Virus record (IMG/VR): IMGVR_UViG_3300050821_005468
Location: 1 to 47,462 of that record
Origin: a virus
Strand: one strand, 5' to 3'
DNA length: 47,462 nt
In this document: one piece after another, positions 13,538-22,164 of the stretch
Layout: each line of letters opens with the position of its first letter
Numbering within the stretch: the first letter of the stretch is position 1
Made by a program: the position numbers and the translations under genes
Notes under the pieces: model-generated
What the model was told of the DNA's origin: nothing
What the model saw: only the letters and a program-made list of their open reading frames with translations
The model's database searches: none

Positions 13538-14362
13538 GTGTCGAATTTGGCCAATTTTTCTGCCATCCAAGCGCGCGTTCAGGCGAACCTGATCGACATA
13601 CCTTCGTCGCTGGCGCAGTTCACCGGGACTTGGGTGAATGCTGCGATCTCTGTCCTCCAGACCATGCACAGTTTCCAGGTGCAAGAGGCCGAGGGGCAGT
13701 ATGTGACGACCTCGACGCCCGCTCTCGGCGCCAACCAGACACACGTCTTCGGCTACATCCCGGCAGACTGGAAGAGCAAGCGTGGGATGCCCTACTACGT
13801 CCGGTATATCGGCAGCACGCGGATGCTCGTTTGGCAGGCCGAGCGCCAGATGATGTACCGGACCTGGAACCCCACGGACGTGAACCAGATCGGGGAACCC
13901 TGCGACCTTCTGATTGGGGAGCCCGAGAACGCCCAGGTGCCGCCGACAGGGGGCAGCCCCAGCAACCAATTAACCGGCCTCACGATGGAGGTCTACCCAT
14001 TCCCGGACGGCTCCTCCGACTGGTCGGACGGCAACTACCGGATCAACATCCCGTACTATCGCTACCTGCCGGCCCTCGTCGCCGCAACCGACAGCAACTG
14101 GTTCACCCTCGACGGCATCCAGGCCGAGTATGTTTCGTCCTACGCGACCTGGATGGGCTTCATGTTCAACGAGGACGAACAACGTGCCCAAGCCTGGAAG
14201 GCGATGGCCGTCGGCGTCCAGTTCGACGGCAGCAACGAGGCGACCCTCGGTGGCTTCGGCCGCATGGTCGTGAACGCCGACAAGGGCATCAAGTCGCAGC
14301 CGGCCCGGCAACTCGCAATGCGGCGCGACGTTTACGCGCTGCGCGATCAGTGGAGGCAGTAG
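13538..14362 (+). CDS. Head-tail adaptor (P22 gp4-like role)
   Basis: The 274-residue protein from GTG 13538 (271 from TTG 13547) follows the head genes. TTG is attractive because GGAG at 13535-13538 is spaced eight bases from it, but overlaps the GTG. Motifs include FTGTWVNAAISVLQTMHSFQ near residue 27, IPYYRYLPALVAATDSNWFT near 168, and an aromatic C-terminal region. Proteins of this size and position in podoviruses form the ring below the portal. Identification relies mainly on gene order and general likeness to phage adaptor proteins. Confidence 0.6.
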   Translation: MSNLANFSAIQARVQANLIDIPSSLAQFTGTWVNAAISVLQTMHSFQVQEAEGQYVTTSTPALGANQTHVFGYIPADWKSKRGMPYYVRYIGSTRMLVWQAERQMMYRTWNPTDVNQIGEPCDLLIGEPENAQVPPTGGSPSNQLTGLTMEVYPFPDGSSDWSDGNYRINIPYYRYLPALVAATDSNWFTLDGIQAEYVSSYATWMGFMFNEDEQRAQAWKAMAVGVQFDGSNEATLGGFGRMVVNADKGIKSQPARQLAMRRDVYALRDQWRQ

Positions 14363-14371
14363 GAGCACAAC

Positions 14372-14659
14372 ATGGCAACACCCCCGTATAACTTCGACAC
14401 CAGCAACCCCGCAGCGACCGCGGACCCCAGCGCCTTTCCGACGAACGAACAAGCCTTTCGCGGCACTGTGCAGAGCGCCTTTGAAGACGTGATGGACCCG
14501 ACGACCGGGTTTGGCCCGATCTTGCAAATCCTGACAACCACGCAGCAGAATGCCCTGGTCAACCCTCCGACCGGGATGCTGATCTACAACACGACAATCC
14601 CCAGCCTCACTATCAACACCGGAACGCCGGGCTCGCCGACCTGGACCTCCGCGGCGTAA
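14372..14659 (+). CDS. Small tail-associated protein
   Basis: A 95-residue protein starts nine bases after the adaptor, with AGGAG upstream. The C-terminal half carries LTTTQQNALVNPPTGMLIYN, a phrase pattern (TxxQRNALxNPxxGMxIYNT) seen at the ends of many phage tail-fibre and collar proteins. It is probably a tail or fibre-attachment component. Function is inferred. Confidence 0.6.
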   Translation: MATPPYNFDTSNPAATADPSAFPTNEQAFRGTVQSAFEDVMDPTTGFGPILQILTTTQQNALVNPPTGMLIYNTTIPSLTINTGTPGSPTWTSAA

Positions 14660-14662
14660 CCG

Positions 14663-16864
14663 ATGGCGAACGTCGATCCCGGTACACCCCCACAGAACCA
14701 GGACGTTGGTGCCCCGATCCAGGGGCTCTTCCTCGATCGCCCAGCCTGGAAAATCCCGCCCGGCGGCTTCTCCGCATGCAACAACGTGCGGATTGAGTTT
14801 GGCCGGGTGCGCGCGGACCTGCTCGGCTGGTCGGCAAGCGACCAACCGGCGACCATCGGCAAGCCGATCGTCTACAGCACCAGCTTCGTCAGTTCGTTCA
14901 ACGGCGAGACGCCGATCTTCGCCACGACCACGGACCTGCTGATCGCGGCGGCCGGCGCCTGGCAATACATCACACCGACTTACACCTTTGGCACCGTTTC
15001 CGTCTCCAACGGTGGGCAAACGGTGACCGGCGACGGACGTTGCCGCTGGGCACAGGACATTGGTGAGCAGGCAACGGTGACCGCCGTCGGCACATTTGCC
15101 GCCGGCGCCACGACAATTGAAGTCTCAGCCGCGACGAACATGATCTACAACGGGTTGGTTATTGCCGACGCGGAGAATGCGGAAGCGATCCCTCCCGGCA
15201 CCTACACCGTTTTCAACTATGTGAACACCAGCGGCAAATACTTCATCGAGCTTTCGCAAGCCCTAACCGCAACGATTTCCAACGGGGATACGATCAACAT
15301 TGGGCAGGGTGCATCGCTGCGCCCGATCGTCCGTGCCGGCGACCAAATCAGCTTTGGGAGCAACCAGCAAAATAGCCCCTCGGCCACTTGGTACACAGTC
15401 GAGAGCGTAGCAAGCAACAACTCGTTGACCCTGACGGCACCCTATGTGGGCAGCAACCTCTCGGGGGCCGAGTACACCGTGCGGGAAGTGCTGACAGACC
15501 TCACCGCCGCCACTCCTCCGGCCCTACCCGAGTGCTCCAGCACAAACTTCCCGGCGGCGGGCGGCTACGCCTCCGGCGACCAATGGTACTTCACCAACGG
15601 CATAGACCCTCTGATCGTCTGGAACCCGACATTCGCAGGGAACGCGAATAACGTCGTTGCGGGAGGCGCATTCTTCGTCCGCACCTCGCCTAACCAGACG
15701 TGCAACGCCGTGGAGCAGAAGCAGGGGCTGCTTATCCTCGGTGGCTTAACGCAGGGAGGCACCCTCTACGGCACCAGCATCGCTTCCTCCGACAACGGCT
15801 TCCCAATGCAGTTTGCAGGCGGCGTGAGCTTCCAGGGCATAGCCTCCGACGGCCCGTTCATCATCACCCGACTGGGCATCCTCGGCAGCACCCTGATGAT
15901 CTACCAATCAGGCAAATGGGGCGGCGGTCCCGACGGCAGCGACGACGAAAGCGGCGCTGTGACGACCGCCAGCTTCGTCGGATACCCCACGATTTGGGCC
16001 TTCTCCGACGTGATTAAGACGCGGGGTCCGCTGGCCGGGGGCCTCGTCGCCGAGTTTCCCGATCGCCACCAGTTCCTCAGCATCGACGGTGAGTACCGCT
16101 ACAACGGGCTGTTCATCCAGGTGATGAACGATCAGGTGTGGCGATCCGTCATGAAGAGCTTCGACGCGACACGCCCCTGGGCTGCCTACTGCATGATCGT
16201 ACCGACTTACGGCGACCTCATTTGGGCGATCCCTCTGACGACCGACCCGGCTGGCCAACTATACAGCAAGACCGCGTATGTCGAAGCCTACATGGAGCAG
16301 GCCAACTCCTATCTGTTCAAGCCGATCACGCAGCGCGATTTCCCGTTCCTTTCATCCGCGGCCATCAACGTGCCGATCCAGCCTACGTGGAACTCCTGGG
16401 CAGGCAACCAGTGGAACCTCATCAACGCCCCCTGGAACTCCTTCGGCTATGGCGCCGCAGCCCCGACCTACCTGGCCTGCGACTACCTTGGAAATGTCTG
16501 GAACCTTTACCAGAGCAACACGCAAGCGGGAACCCCGGCCCTCTGCACCGTGACCTGGGGCAGCAAGGTCATCGGGAACGCGCGTAGCCGCGCCCTGGTG
16601 AAGCGCGTCTACCCGGAAATCGAGTACATCGCGTCCCCGCCGAGCGACATTACGGTGACCTTGACCCTCGCGGACGCCCTCGGCGGTCCCACGGTGATCA
16701 CAGACACGCAGACCTTCAACCCCAGCTACTCGAACTCGGACATCTTCTTCACCACGCACTACCGGCGCGGGCGTCTCGCGACTGTGACGGTTTCCGACGA
16801 CGCGGGCCTCGGCTGGGTTGCCGACGGCTGGGACATGGACTGGGTTCCGGGAGGGTTGCGATGA
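14663..16864 (+). CDS. Large tail tube/nozzle-type protein
   Basis: The 733-residue protein is beta-rich with many Gly-Asn-Trp turns. Segments such as PWAAYCMIVPTYGDLIWAIP, LLILGGLTQGGTLYGTSIAS and HQFLSIDGEYRYNGLFIQ suggest a beta-propeller, as in P22 gp10-like nozzle proteins, and the size and position after the adaptor agree. It would extend the tail below the adaptor and hold fibres or spikes. It overlaps the next small gene (ATGA at 16861). Without structure prediction, nozzle is a role assignment, not a proven homology. Confidence 0.6.
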   Translation: MANVDPGTPPQNQDVGAPIQGLFLDRPAWKIPPGGFSACNNVRIEFGRVRADLLGWSASDQPATIGKPIVYSTSFVSSFNGETPIFATTTDLLIAAAGAWQYITPTYTFGTVSVSNGGQTVTGDGRCRWAQDIGEQATVTAVGTFAAGATTIEVSAATNMIYNGLVIADAENAEAIPPGTYTVFNYVNTSGKYFIELSQALTATISNGDTINIGQGASLRPIVRAGDQISFGSNQQNSPSATWYTVESVASNNSLTLTAPYVGSNLSGAEYTVREVLTDLTAATPPALPECSSTNFPAAGGYASGDQWYFTNGIDPLIVWNPTFAGNANNVVAGGAFFVRTSPNQTCNAVEQKQGLLILGGLTQGGTLYGTSIASSDNGFPMQFAGGVSFQGIASDGPFIITRLGILGSTLMIYQSGKWGGGPDGSDDESGAVTTASFVGYPTIWAFSDVIKTRGPLAGGLVAEFPDRHQFLSIDGEYRYNGLFIQVMNDQVWRSVMKSFDATRPWAAYCMIVPTYGDLIWAIPLTTDPAGQLYSKTAYVEAYMEQANSYLFKPITQRDFPFLSSAAINVPIQPTWNSWAGNQWNLINAPWNSFGYGAAAPTYLACDYLGNVWNLYQSNTQAGTPALCTVTWGSKVIGNARSRALVKRVYPEIEYIASPPSDITVTLTLADALGGPTVITDTQTFNPSYSNSDIFFTTHYRRGRLATVTVSDDAGLGWVADGWDMDWVPGGLR

Positions 16865-17031
16865 CGCAGAAGGAGTTTGAGGCCCTCGCCGCCGCCGCGA
16901 AGGTGCCATCCCCCGAACAGATCGAGGACTACAACGAGACCCTGCGGGTGTGGCGCGCGACGTGCCAGGTCTGCGGAGAGACGATCGTCGGCCCCCTCTC
17001 GAAGCTACGGCAGCACCGTCATGGCAACTAA
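16861..17031 (+). CDS. 56-residue C2H2-like zinc-finger protein inside the tail module
   Basis: This small frame starts at ATG 16861, overlapping the previous stop as ATGA, and ends at 17031, ten bases into the tail-fibre gene. The second half reads CQVCGETIVGPLSKLRQHRH: a CxxC pair, an 11-residue spacer and HxH, which could bind one zinc ion. The overlap pattern on both sides argues that it is translated. A nucleic-acid-binding regulator among tail genes is unexpected; a zinc-stabilised virion microprotein is the alternative. Confidence 0.6.
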   Translation: MTQKEFEALAAAAKVPSPEQIEDYNETLRVWRATCQVCGETIVGPLSKLRQHRHGN

Positions 17032-17905
17032 ACCGCCGAACATCCCCTATTCGATCGGGGTGCCTGGGGGCGCTCCGAACACACTGCTCGGCGTCGCCGG
17101 CTTCCTCAGCCAACTTGTGATTGCCCTCAACCAGTGGGTCTACAAGGTCGCGAATGCGCTGAACAACGTGCTGCTGGTAGCCGGGCCGGGCACCGTGACC
17201 GAGGTAAACACTGGAACCGGCCTCGCTGGCGGACCGATTACCGAGGCTGGGACGATTTCGCTCGCGGCCTCTGGCATCGCCGCAGGCACCTACCAGGGGA
17301 TCACATTCAACACGGAGGGGCAGGCCACCTCGGCGTCCAACGAGAGCTACCTCACCGCCAACCAGACGATCACGCTCGCTGGCGACGCCTCCGGCAGCGG
17401 CACCACAGCTATCACGGCAACCCTCGCGACGGTAAACTCCAACACCGGCACATTTTCCGGGCTTACTGTCAACGGCAAAGGGCTGGTAACCGCCGCGCTC
17501 GTCCGGGCATCTGCCACAAAAACGGTCGCGTCGCCAGTCCTTGTTACCGGCTCGACGTTTCTGATGCAGGGGCTCAATTTGCCGATCACGCCCAATACCA
17601 GCGGGCAGGTGTTTTTCAGCATTTCCGGGAACGTGGTAACGGGCACAGCCGCCACTCTCGCCCAAATACAAGGACGCTACGGCAGCGGCGGCGCGCCATC
17701 TAACGGCGGGACGCTCACCGGCACGCAAACGGGTCTGACTTTGCAATCGGGGAGCACAGCTGTCACCCCATTCTGCCTATCCGGCATCATCTTCGGACTG
17801 ACGGCCGGCACGGCCTATTGGATCGACCTCGCGCTCGCGAACAACACGGCGGGAGACACGGCAACCCTGACAAACGTGTTCCTTTCGGCAGTGGAAATCC
17901 GGTAA
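17021..17905 (+). CDS. Tail fibre protein
   Basis: The 294-residue protein starts at ATG 17021, within the end of the zinc-finger frame; a longer upstream frame is Arg/Pro-rich shadow. It has typical fibre repeats: VTEVNTGTGLAGGPITEAGT near residue 60, then AAGTYQGITFNTEGQATSAS and SGLTVNGKGLVTAA, each a strand-turn-strand unit of trimeric shafts. The C-terminal domain is compact and Gly/Thr-rich and may bind the receptor or a partner spike. Its stop overlaps the next gene start (TAATG at 17903). Confidence 0.75.
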   Translation: MATKPPNIPYSIGVPGGAPNTLLGVAGFLSQLVIALNQWVYKVANALNNVLLVAGPGTVTEVNTGTGLAGGPITEAGTISLAASGIAAGTYQGITFNTEGQATSASNESYLTANQTITLAGDASGSGTTAITATLATVNSNTGTFSGLTVNGKGLVTAALVRASATKTVASPVLVTGSTFLMQGLNLPITPNTSGQVFFSISGNVVTGTAATLAQIQGRYGSGGAPSNGGTLTGTQTGLTLQSGSTAVTPFCLSGIIFGLTAGTAYWIDLALANNTAGDTATLTNVFLSAVEIR

Positions 17906-18558
17906 TGGACCTCTATCGAGGCTACTACAACGCCTACGGCCCCGGCGGCTCCGACTGGTGGGGCATGGGCTACTTCTACCTCGGCCCCATCCGCATACCG
18001 CCGACCCCGCCAACCGTCGGGATGACCGACCGCGCGGGCACCGGCCAGGTCTGGTATCTGATGTGGGACGGGGAAAACCACCTCGTCCTGACGGATGAGC
18101 TTCCGCAATATGCGGCTGGAGACTACTACGTGTTCCCGCCCTACGATGGCCCTTACCTCGGCGCGACCGGCTGGCGCATGGGGGTGACCACGGCCACGCA
18201 GCCGGGGGCCTTGCTGCCAGCCGGCACACCGCACCTCGTCATCGACTTCCCAAGCAGCAATGGTGGCGGGGCTCCCGGCGCCGGCTATCCGCACCACGAT
18301 CACCCGCTAGTCGCGCCGAACATCAACGCGCCGGGCCAGCAGAGCTACCCGGAAAGCACTGGCTGGCCCTCGCCGCAGCCGCCGACTGTGCCCGGCATCC
18401 CCTCGTCCTCCCCTGTACCCACGGGCGGCGGCTTCGCGGCCTTCCAAGCGGCATTTGCAACCAACTCACCACCTCTGGTAAGCTCTACCTATGTGACCGG
18501 TGTTACCGGCGTTCTCCAGCCCTACCATATCGCCCAGTGGGGCGGAGGTTCCGAATGA
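17905..18558 (+). CDS. Gly/Pro-rich tail-associated protein
   Basis: The 217-residue protein starts at ATG 17905. The N-terminus is rich in Tyr, Gly and Trp (YRGYYNAYGPGGSDWWGMGY). The middle reads GTGQVWYLMWDGENHLVLTD, and residues about 140-185 are Pro/Gly/Ser-rich with histidines (GAGYPHHDHPLVAP). Such sequences form flexible linkers in tail appendages. No family recognised. It overlaps the next gene as ATGA at 18555. Confidence 0.55.
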   Translation: MDLYRGYYNAYGPGGSDWWGMGYFYLGPIRIPPTPPTVGMTDRAGTGQVWYLMWDGENHLVLTDELPQYAAGDYYVFPPYDGPYLGATGWRMGVTTATQPGALLPAGTPHLVIDFPSSNGGGAPGAGYPHHDHPLVAPNINAPGQQSYPESTGWPSPQPPTVPGIPSSSPVPTGGGFAAFQAAFATNSPPLVSSTYVTGVTGVLQPYHIAQWGGGSE

Positions 18559-18872
18559 CCGTGTTTGTGGTCGCCAACCTCGGCGACGCTGCCCTGACTG
18601 TTCCCTCGGGCACCGTCAACGGGACGACGACGATCTCCGACGGCGGGGTAACCTTCGTCGATAACACATCCGCCGCCCCGATCGTGCTAACCCTCGACAC
18701 CGCACTCGACGGGTTCGTGCTGCTGAAAGATGTTGCCGGAAACGCGGGCGAGTACCCGATTACGATTTCGTGCTCGGCCGGCATCGACGGCGGCACAACC
18801 CTCGTCATGGCCGTGCCCTACCAGTGGGCATGGCTCTTCTGGAACGGCTCTTCTTACTCGGTGATCGGCTGA
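18555..18872 (+). CDS. Small beta-rich protein before the tailspike
   Basis: A 105-residue protein starts at ATG 18555 with GGAGG at 18544-18548. It is almost entirely beta-type (LTVPSGTVNGTTTISDGGVT, APIVLTLDTALDGFVLLKDV) and ends with AVPYQWAWLFWNGSSYSVIG, similar in style to C-terminal fibre caps. It is directly coupled to the tailspike gene, so it may be a spike adaptor or decoration. Function is inferred from position. Confidence 0.55.
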   Translation: MTVFVVANLGDAALTVPSGTVNGTTTISDGGVTFVDNTSAAPIVLTLDTALDGFVLLKDVAGNAGEYPITISCSAGIDGGTTLVMAVPYQWAWLFWNGSSYSVIG

Positions 18873-20743
18873 TGCAACGCTTTCTCAAATACCTGGCCCT
18901 GAGCGGATGGGGCGCGATCGCGCTCGCCGTCCTGATTGCGGGCATTCCGGTACAAAACACGCATGTCATCGTCCCGAATACGACTATGCTCGCCGAGACC
19001 TCAATCTTGGCCGGGTCGCCCGTCGGCTACGTCACACGTGCTACGGACGGGGCTGCAAACGCGCCGCCGATGGATTTCACCGGAGCCTCGGGATCGTGCG
19101 CCGCCTCTTCCCTGACCAACGATGGCGCAAGCTGCGTGGACAACACGACCGAGGGCAGCCATTGGGTCGGCATCTTTCCAGGCAACACCTACGACCCCCG
19201 CCAATTCGGTGCGGTGATAGGCGGAGCCGCGGACGCAACCACGGCCATGCAAGCGGCACTGAATGCGGCCGGCGCCACTAACGGCGTCTTGCACCTGAGT
19301 GGGTATCTCTACGGGATCGACAGTTCCGGCCTTACATGCGCGGCTCCAGTAACGATTGACGGGGGCAACCCCAACGCCCAGAACACCTCGGCAACCGTCG
19401 GCAGCGGCGGCTTCCTGACACTCAGCCAGAACAACACCATCCTCACGCTGGCGTCCGGTTGCAAGGGCGCCCGCATCCAAAATCTCTACATTGGGATGGA
19501 AGGCTTCGGCGAGAACACATCGGGCGCCGCGATTTCCATGAGCGGGTATCCCTCCCTCGTCCTCATGGACAATGTTTCCATCTACGGCCCGTGCATCGGG
19601 ATCGACCTCTCCGGGAACAGTGACTGGGTAACGCGCTCGTTGATTGCCCAGGTGCAGGGAGGGGTAGCCTCGGGTTGCGCCGGCATCCGCTACGGCAACT
19701 ATGGCGGCACCGCGAATATCGGCGGTGGCATCCTGACGACGACTGTTCAGGGCAACGGCAACTCGACCACCACGGCCGAGTATGGGATGCAGTTCGTGCA
19801 GGTCGGCGGCGCCTACGTAGCAGATGATGATATCCTCTACACCTACTATGGGACAGCACTGACCCCCGGAGCCTCACAAGGCGTCCAATTCTTCTTCGGC
19901 ACTAATACCGTCCTTGGAGATACCACGGCGAGCTCCCCGCTCTACATCAACCCCACCTCGTCGTCCGGGAAGGTGGTGGGGTTCCACTGCATCAACTGCT
20001 GGATGTCTACAACGTCGAGCGGCACAGAGTTTGGCGCGGGAAACACGCACCCGAACGCACAAATCCTAAACTCCAGCAGCGGCACCGTGACGGGCATCGT
20101 CCTTGTGGGCGGCTGGAATTATGGCGGCTACGACAACATGCTAATCGGCACGGGCGTCGCAAGTGTGGATGTCGAAGACAGCCATCTCTGCGCCTTGGCG
20201 ATCGGCGCCGCAAGCGGCACCTACTACGGCGTCGAGTTACAAACTGACGTGTCGCATGCCAAGTTCCTCGGAGACACGATCTCCCCTAGCTGCGACGGGC
20301 AGACCGGCGGAAGCGAGGCAGCCGGCTACGCGTTTGGCTTCGACAGCGGCACGCAGACAGGGGTTACCATTATCGGCAATGACCTCGCCGGGAACATCAG
20401 CGGCCCCTACAGCGGCACCCCCACCTACACGAATGGCACAGCCGTCTCGAATGAGATTGTCAACAACTCGGGTGTTGTTGGGCAGGGCACAACCAGTTCC
20501 GCGACGACCGTGGCGATCACCACCCCAACAGACAATGTTACCCTCTCGGGGACAACCACGGTCGAGACGCTGACGCAATGCTGGCCGGGGCGTGAGTTGT
20601 GGATAAACAGCACCGGGAACACGCCCTTCGGCACTTCCGGGAATATCAAGAATGCCCTGACCATGACAGCAGGAACCCCGGTCCTCGGGAAATGCACATA
20701 CGGGGGCACTGGCAACCCCGGCATTTGGTGGCTCGTCCCTTGA
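18872..20743 (+). CDS. Tailspike with pectate-lyase-type beta-helix and N-terminal membrane-like segment
   Basis: The 623-residue protein starts at ATG 18872. Residues about 105-135 contain YDPRQFGAVIGGAADATTAM followed by an AALNAAGATNGVLHLSGYL segment, the usual entry to phage right-handed beta-helix spikes (pectate lyase 3-like). Later Gly/Asn/Val-rich turns are consistent with helix rungs to about 560. Such spikes bind or cut surface polysaccharide. Unusually, the first 35 residues form a hydrophobic helix (YLALSGWGAIALAVLIAGIP) resembling a signal peptide or anchor. Catalytic residues cannot be placed by eye. Confidence 0.75.
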   Translation: MQRFLKYLALSGWGAIALAVLIAGIPVQNTHVIVPNTTMLAETSILAGSPVGYVTRATDGAANAPPMDFTGASGSCAASSLTNDGASCVDNTTEGSHWVGIFPGNTYDPRQFGAVIGGAADATTAMQAALNAAGATNGVLHLSGYLYGIDSSGLTCAAPVTIDGGNPNAQNTSATVGSGGFLTLSQNNTILTLASGCKGARIQNLYIGMEGFGENTSGAAISMSGYPSLVLMDNVSIYGPCIGIDLSGNSDWVTRSLIAQVQGGVASGCAGIRYGNYGGTANIGGGILTTTVQGNGNSTTTAEYGMQFVQVGGAYVADDDILYTYYGTALTPGASQGVQFFFGTNTVLGDTTASSPLYINPTSSSGKVVGFHCINCWMSTTSSGTEFGAGNTHPNAQILNSSSGTVTGIVLVGGWNYGGYDNMLIGTGVASVDVEDSHLCALAIGAASGTYYGVELQTDVSHAKFLGDTISPSCDGQTGGSEAAGYAFGFDSGTQTGVTIIGNDLAGNISGPYSGTPTYTNGTAVSNEIVNNSGVVGQGTTSSATTVAITTPTDNVTLSGTTTVETLTQCWPGRELWINSTGNTPFGTSGNIKNALTMTAGTPVLGKCTYGGTGNPGIWWLVP

Positions 20744-20750
20744 TCCGCGC

Positions 20751-21194
20751 ATGCTAATCGAGCGGGTAACGGTGCCGGCCGTCCTCCGGCACCCTACGCT
20801 TCGGCCTTGGCTCTGGTGGACGGTGAGTAAGGTGGCCGGGCGTTGCGAACCAATCGCCCCGCACATCGAGGAGATCTGCGGCGAGCCGCATACGCAGGTG
20901 CTTGTGGGGGTGGAGGATGATGCGCTTCACGCGCTCCTCGTAACCCAACTCCCCACCCCGTTCATGTTGCTACCGACCGTCCTCTTTGGATACAATGACG
21001 GAAGCCGCAACCTCGGCCACGCGATGATGGCGGAAGCCGCATCTTGGGCGCGGGAGCACGGTTTCGAGAAACTGCTCATGGTCAACCGATCCGGCCGGAG
21101 CGATGCAGCGTACGCGCGCACACTTCGACGGATCGGCATGATCACCGGGCGGGCATCCGTCTTCGAGGTACAACCAAATGCGGTTCCACACTGA
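20751..21194 (+). CDS. GNAT-like acetyltransferase, putative
   Basis: The 147-residue protein has the proportions of a single GNAT domain. After beta-strand segments (TQVLVGVEDDALHALLVTQL) it has LGHAMMAEAASWAREHGFEK, which fits GNAT helix alpha-3, and ends with RTLRRIGMITGRASVFEVQP. The canonical Q/RxxGxG/A acetyl-CoA loop is not obvious (NDGSRNLGHAM may replace it), so activity is uncertain. Similar proteins occur near tail genes of other podoviruses. The gene overlaps the next by 17 bases. Confidence 0.45.
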   Translation: MLIERVTVPAVLRHPTLRPWLWWTVSKVAGRCEPIAPHIEEICGEPHTQVLVGVEDDALHALLVTQLPTPFMLLPTVLFGYNDGSRNLGHAMMAEAASWAREHGFEKLLMVNRSGRSDAAYARTLRRIGMITGRASVFEVQPNAVPH

Positions 21195-22155
21195 CGCACT
21201 CGGGCTCGAATTCGACCCAACCCTTCGCGGGTGCCTGATCTCCGGCGGCAGCCAGCAATCCGCCTCCCAGAGCACCGGCAACGGGCAGAGCACGTCCGCG
21301 ACCCTCCCGCTGAACCTACAGAACCCCGCGTTTACCGCCTCGGCGGGGAATACCGCGTACCAGGAAAACAACATCGCGAACGGGGAGGGCACTCAGGTTG
21401 GCCTCGGCGGGCTCAATCCGCTAGAGGTCCAGGGCATCGCCTCGAACTCCGCAGCCAACCCCCTCGTCGCGCCGGTCACCGCCGCACAGGGACAGACGCT
21501 TAGCGGTATAGGCAACCTGGTGAATGGGCTGCCGCAGACACTCGCCGGCGCCTTCTCGACGATTAGCGGCGAGATGAACCCGAATTTCGCGAGCAACCTC
21601 GCGACCTCGCCGCAGACGGAGGCAGCGATCTCGGCCGCCGAAGCGCCGGTCACGAATACCTTCAACACGCAGACGGTGCCCGGCCTCCAGGGCAGCTTCA
21701 CCCAGGCCGGTCAGCGCGTTGGCAGCGCTGGGAACAACGGCAGTTCCGCATTCGACAACGCCTTCGCCTCGGCACAGGGCGGCGAACTCGCGACCGAAGC
21801 GGCGACTGCCGGCAGCATCGCGAACAACGCGTACCAGACCGGGCTCAACATCCAGGCCAACGCGCCCGCGCAGATGGCCTCGCTCTCAAGCTCCGAACTC
21901 TCCCAGATGGTCAGCGGGTTGAACGCGCAAGCGCTACCCCAACTAACCCAGCAGTACGGCATCTCGGCCGGCACCGCGCTCTATCAGCAGCAAATGTCCA
22001 CGATCCTCCAAGCGCTGGGCCTGAGCACGCAGGGCGAGCAGCCGAGCATCGGTTACGACAGCAACAGCCAGAGCACGAGCACGGAGCAGAGCACCGGCAG
22101 TTCCAGCGGCTCAAGCTTCGGCCTCTCCAACCCATTCGGCTCGATCCCGAGCTAA
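21178..22155 (+). CDS. Internal virion (ejection) protein, small
   Basis: The 325-residue protein is Ser/Gln/Ala/Asn-rich and mostly helical in its central part (QMASLSSSELSQMVSGLNAQ, TALYQQQMSTILQALGLSTQ), with a Ser-rich tail. Its position as the first of three consecutive large genes before the lysis cassette matches the ejection-protein block of podoviruses. These proteins are packaged in the head and form a trans-envelope conduit. No conserved family motif recognised. Confidence 0.55.
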   Translation: MRFHTDALGLEFDPTLRGCLISGGSQQSASQSTGNGQSTSATLPLNLQNPAFTASAGNTAYQENNIANGEGTQVGLGGLNPLEVQGIASNSAANPLVAPVTAAQGQTLSGIGNLVNGLPQTLAGAFSTISGEMNPNFASNLATSPQTEAAISAAEAPVTNTFNTQTVPGLQGSFTQAGQRVGSAGNNGSSAFDNAFASAQGGELATEAATAGSIANNAYQTGLNIQANAPAQMASLSSSELSQMVSGLNAQALPQLTQQYGISAGTALYQQQMSTILQALGLSTQGEQPSIGYDSNSQSTSTEQSTGSSSGSSFGLSNPFGSIPS

Positions 22156-22164
22156 GGACAGCAC

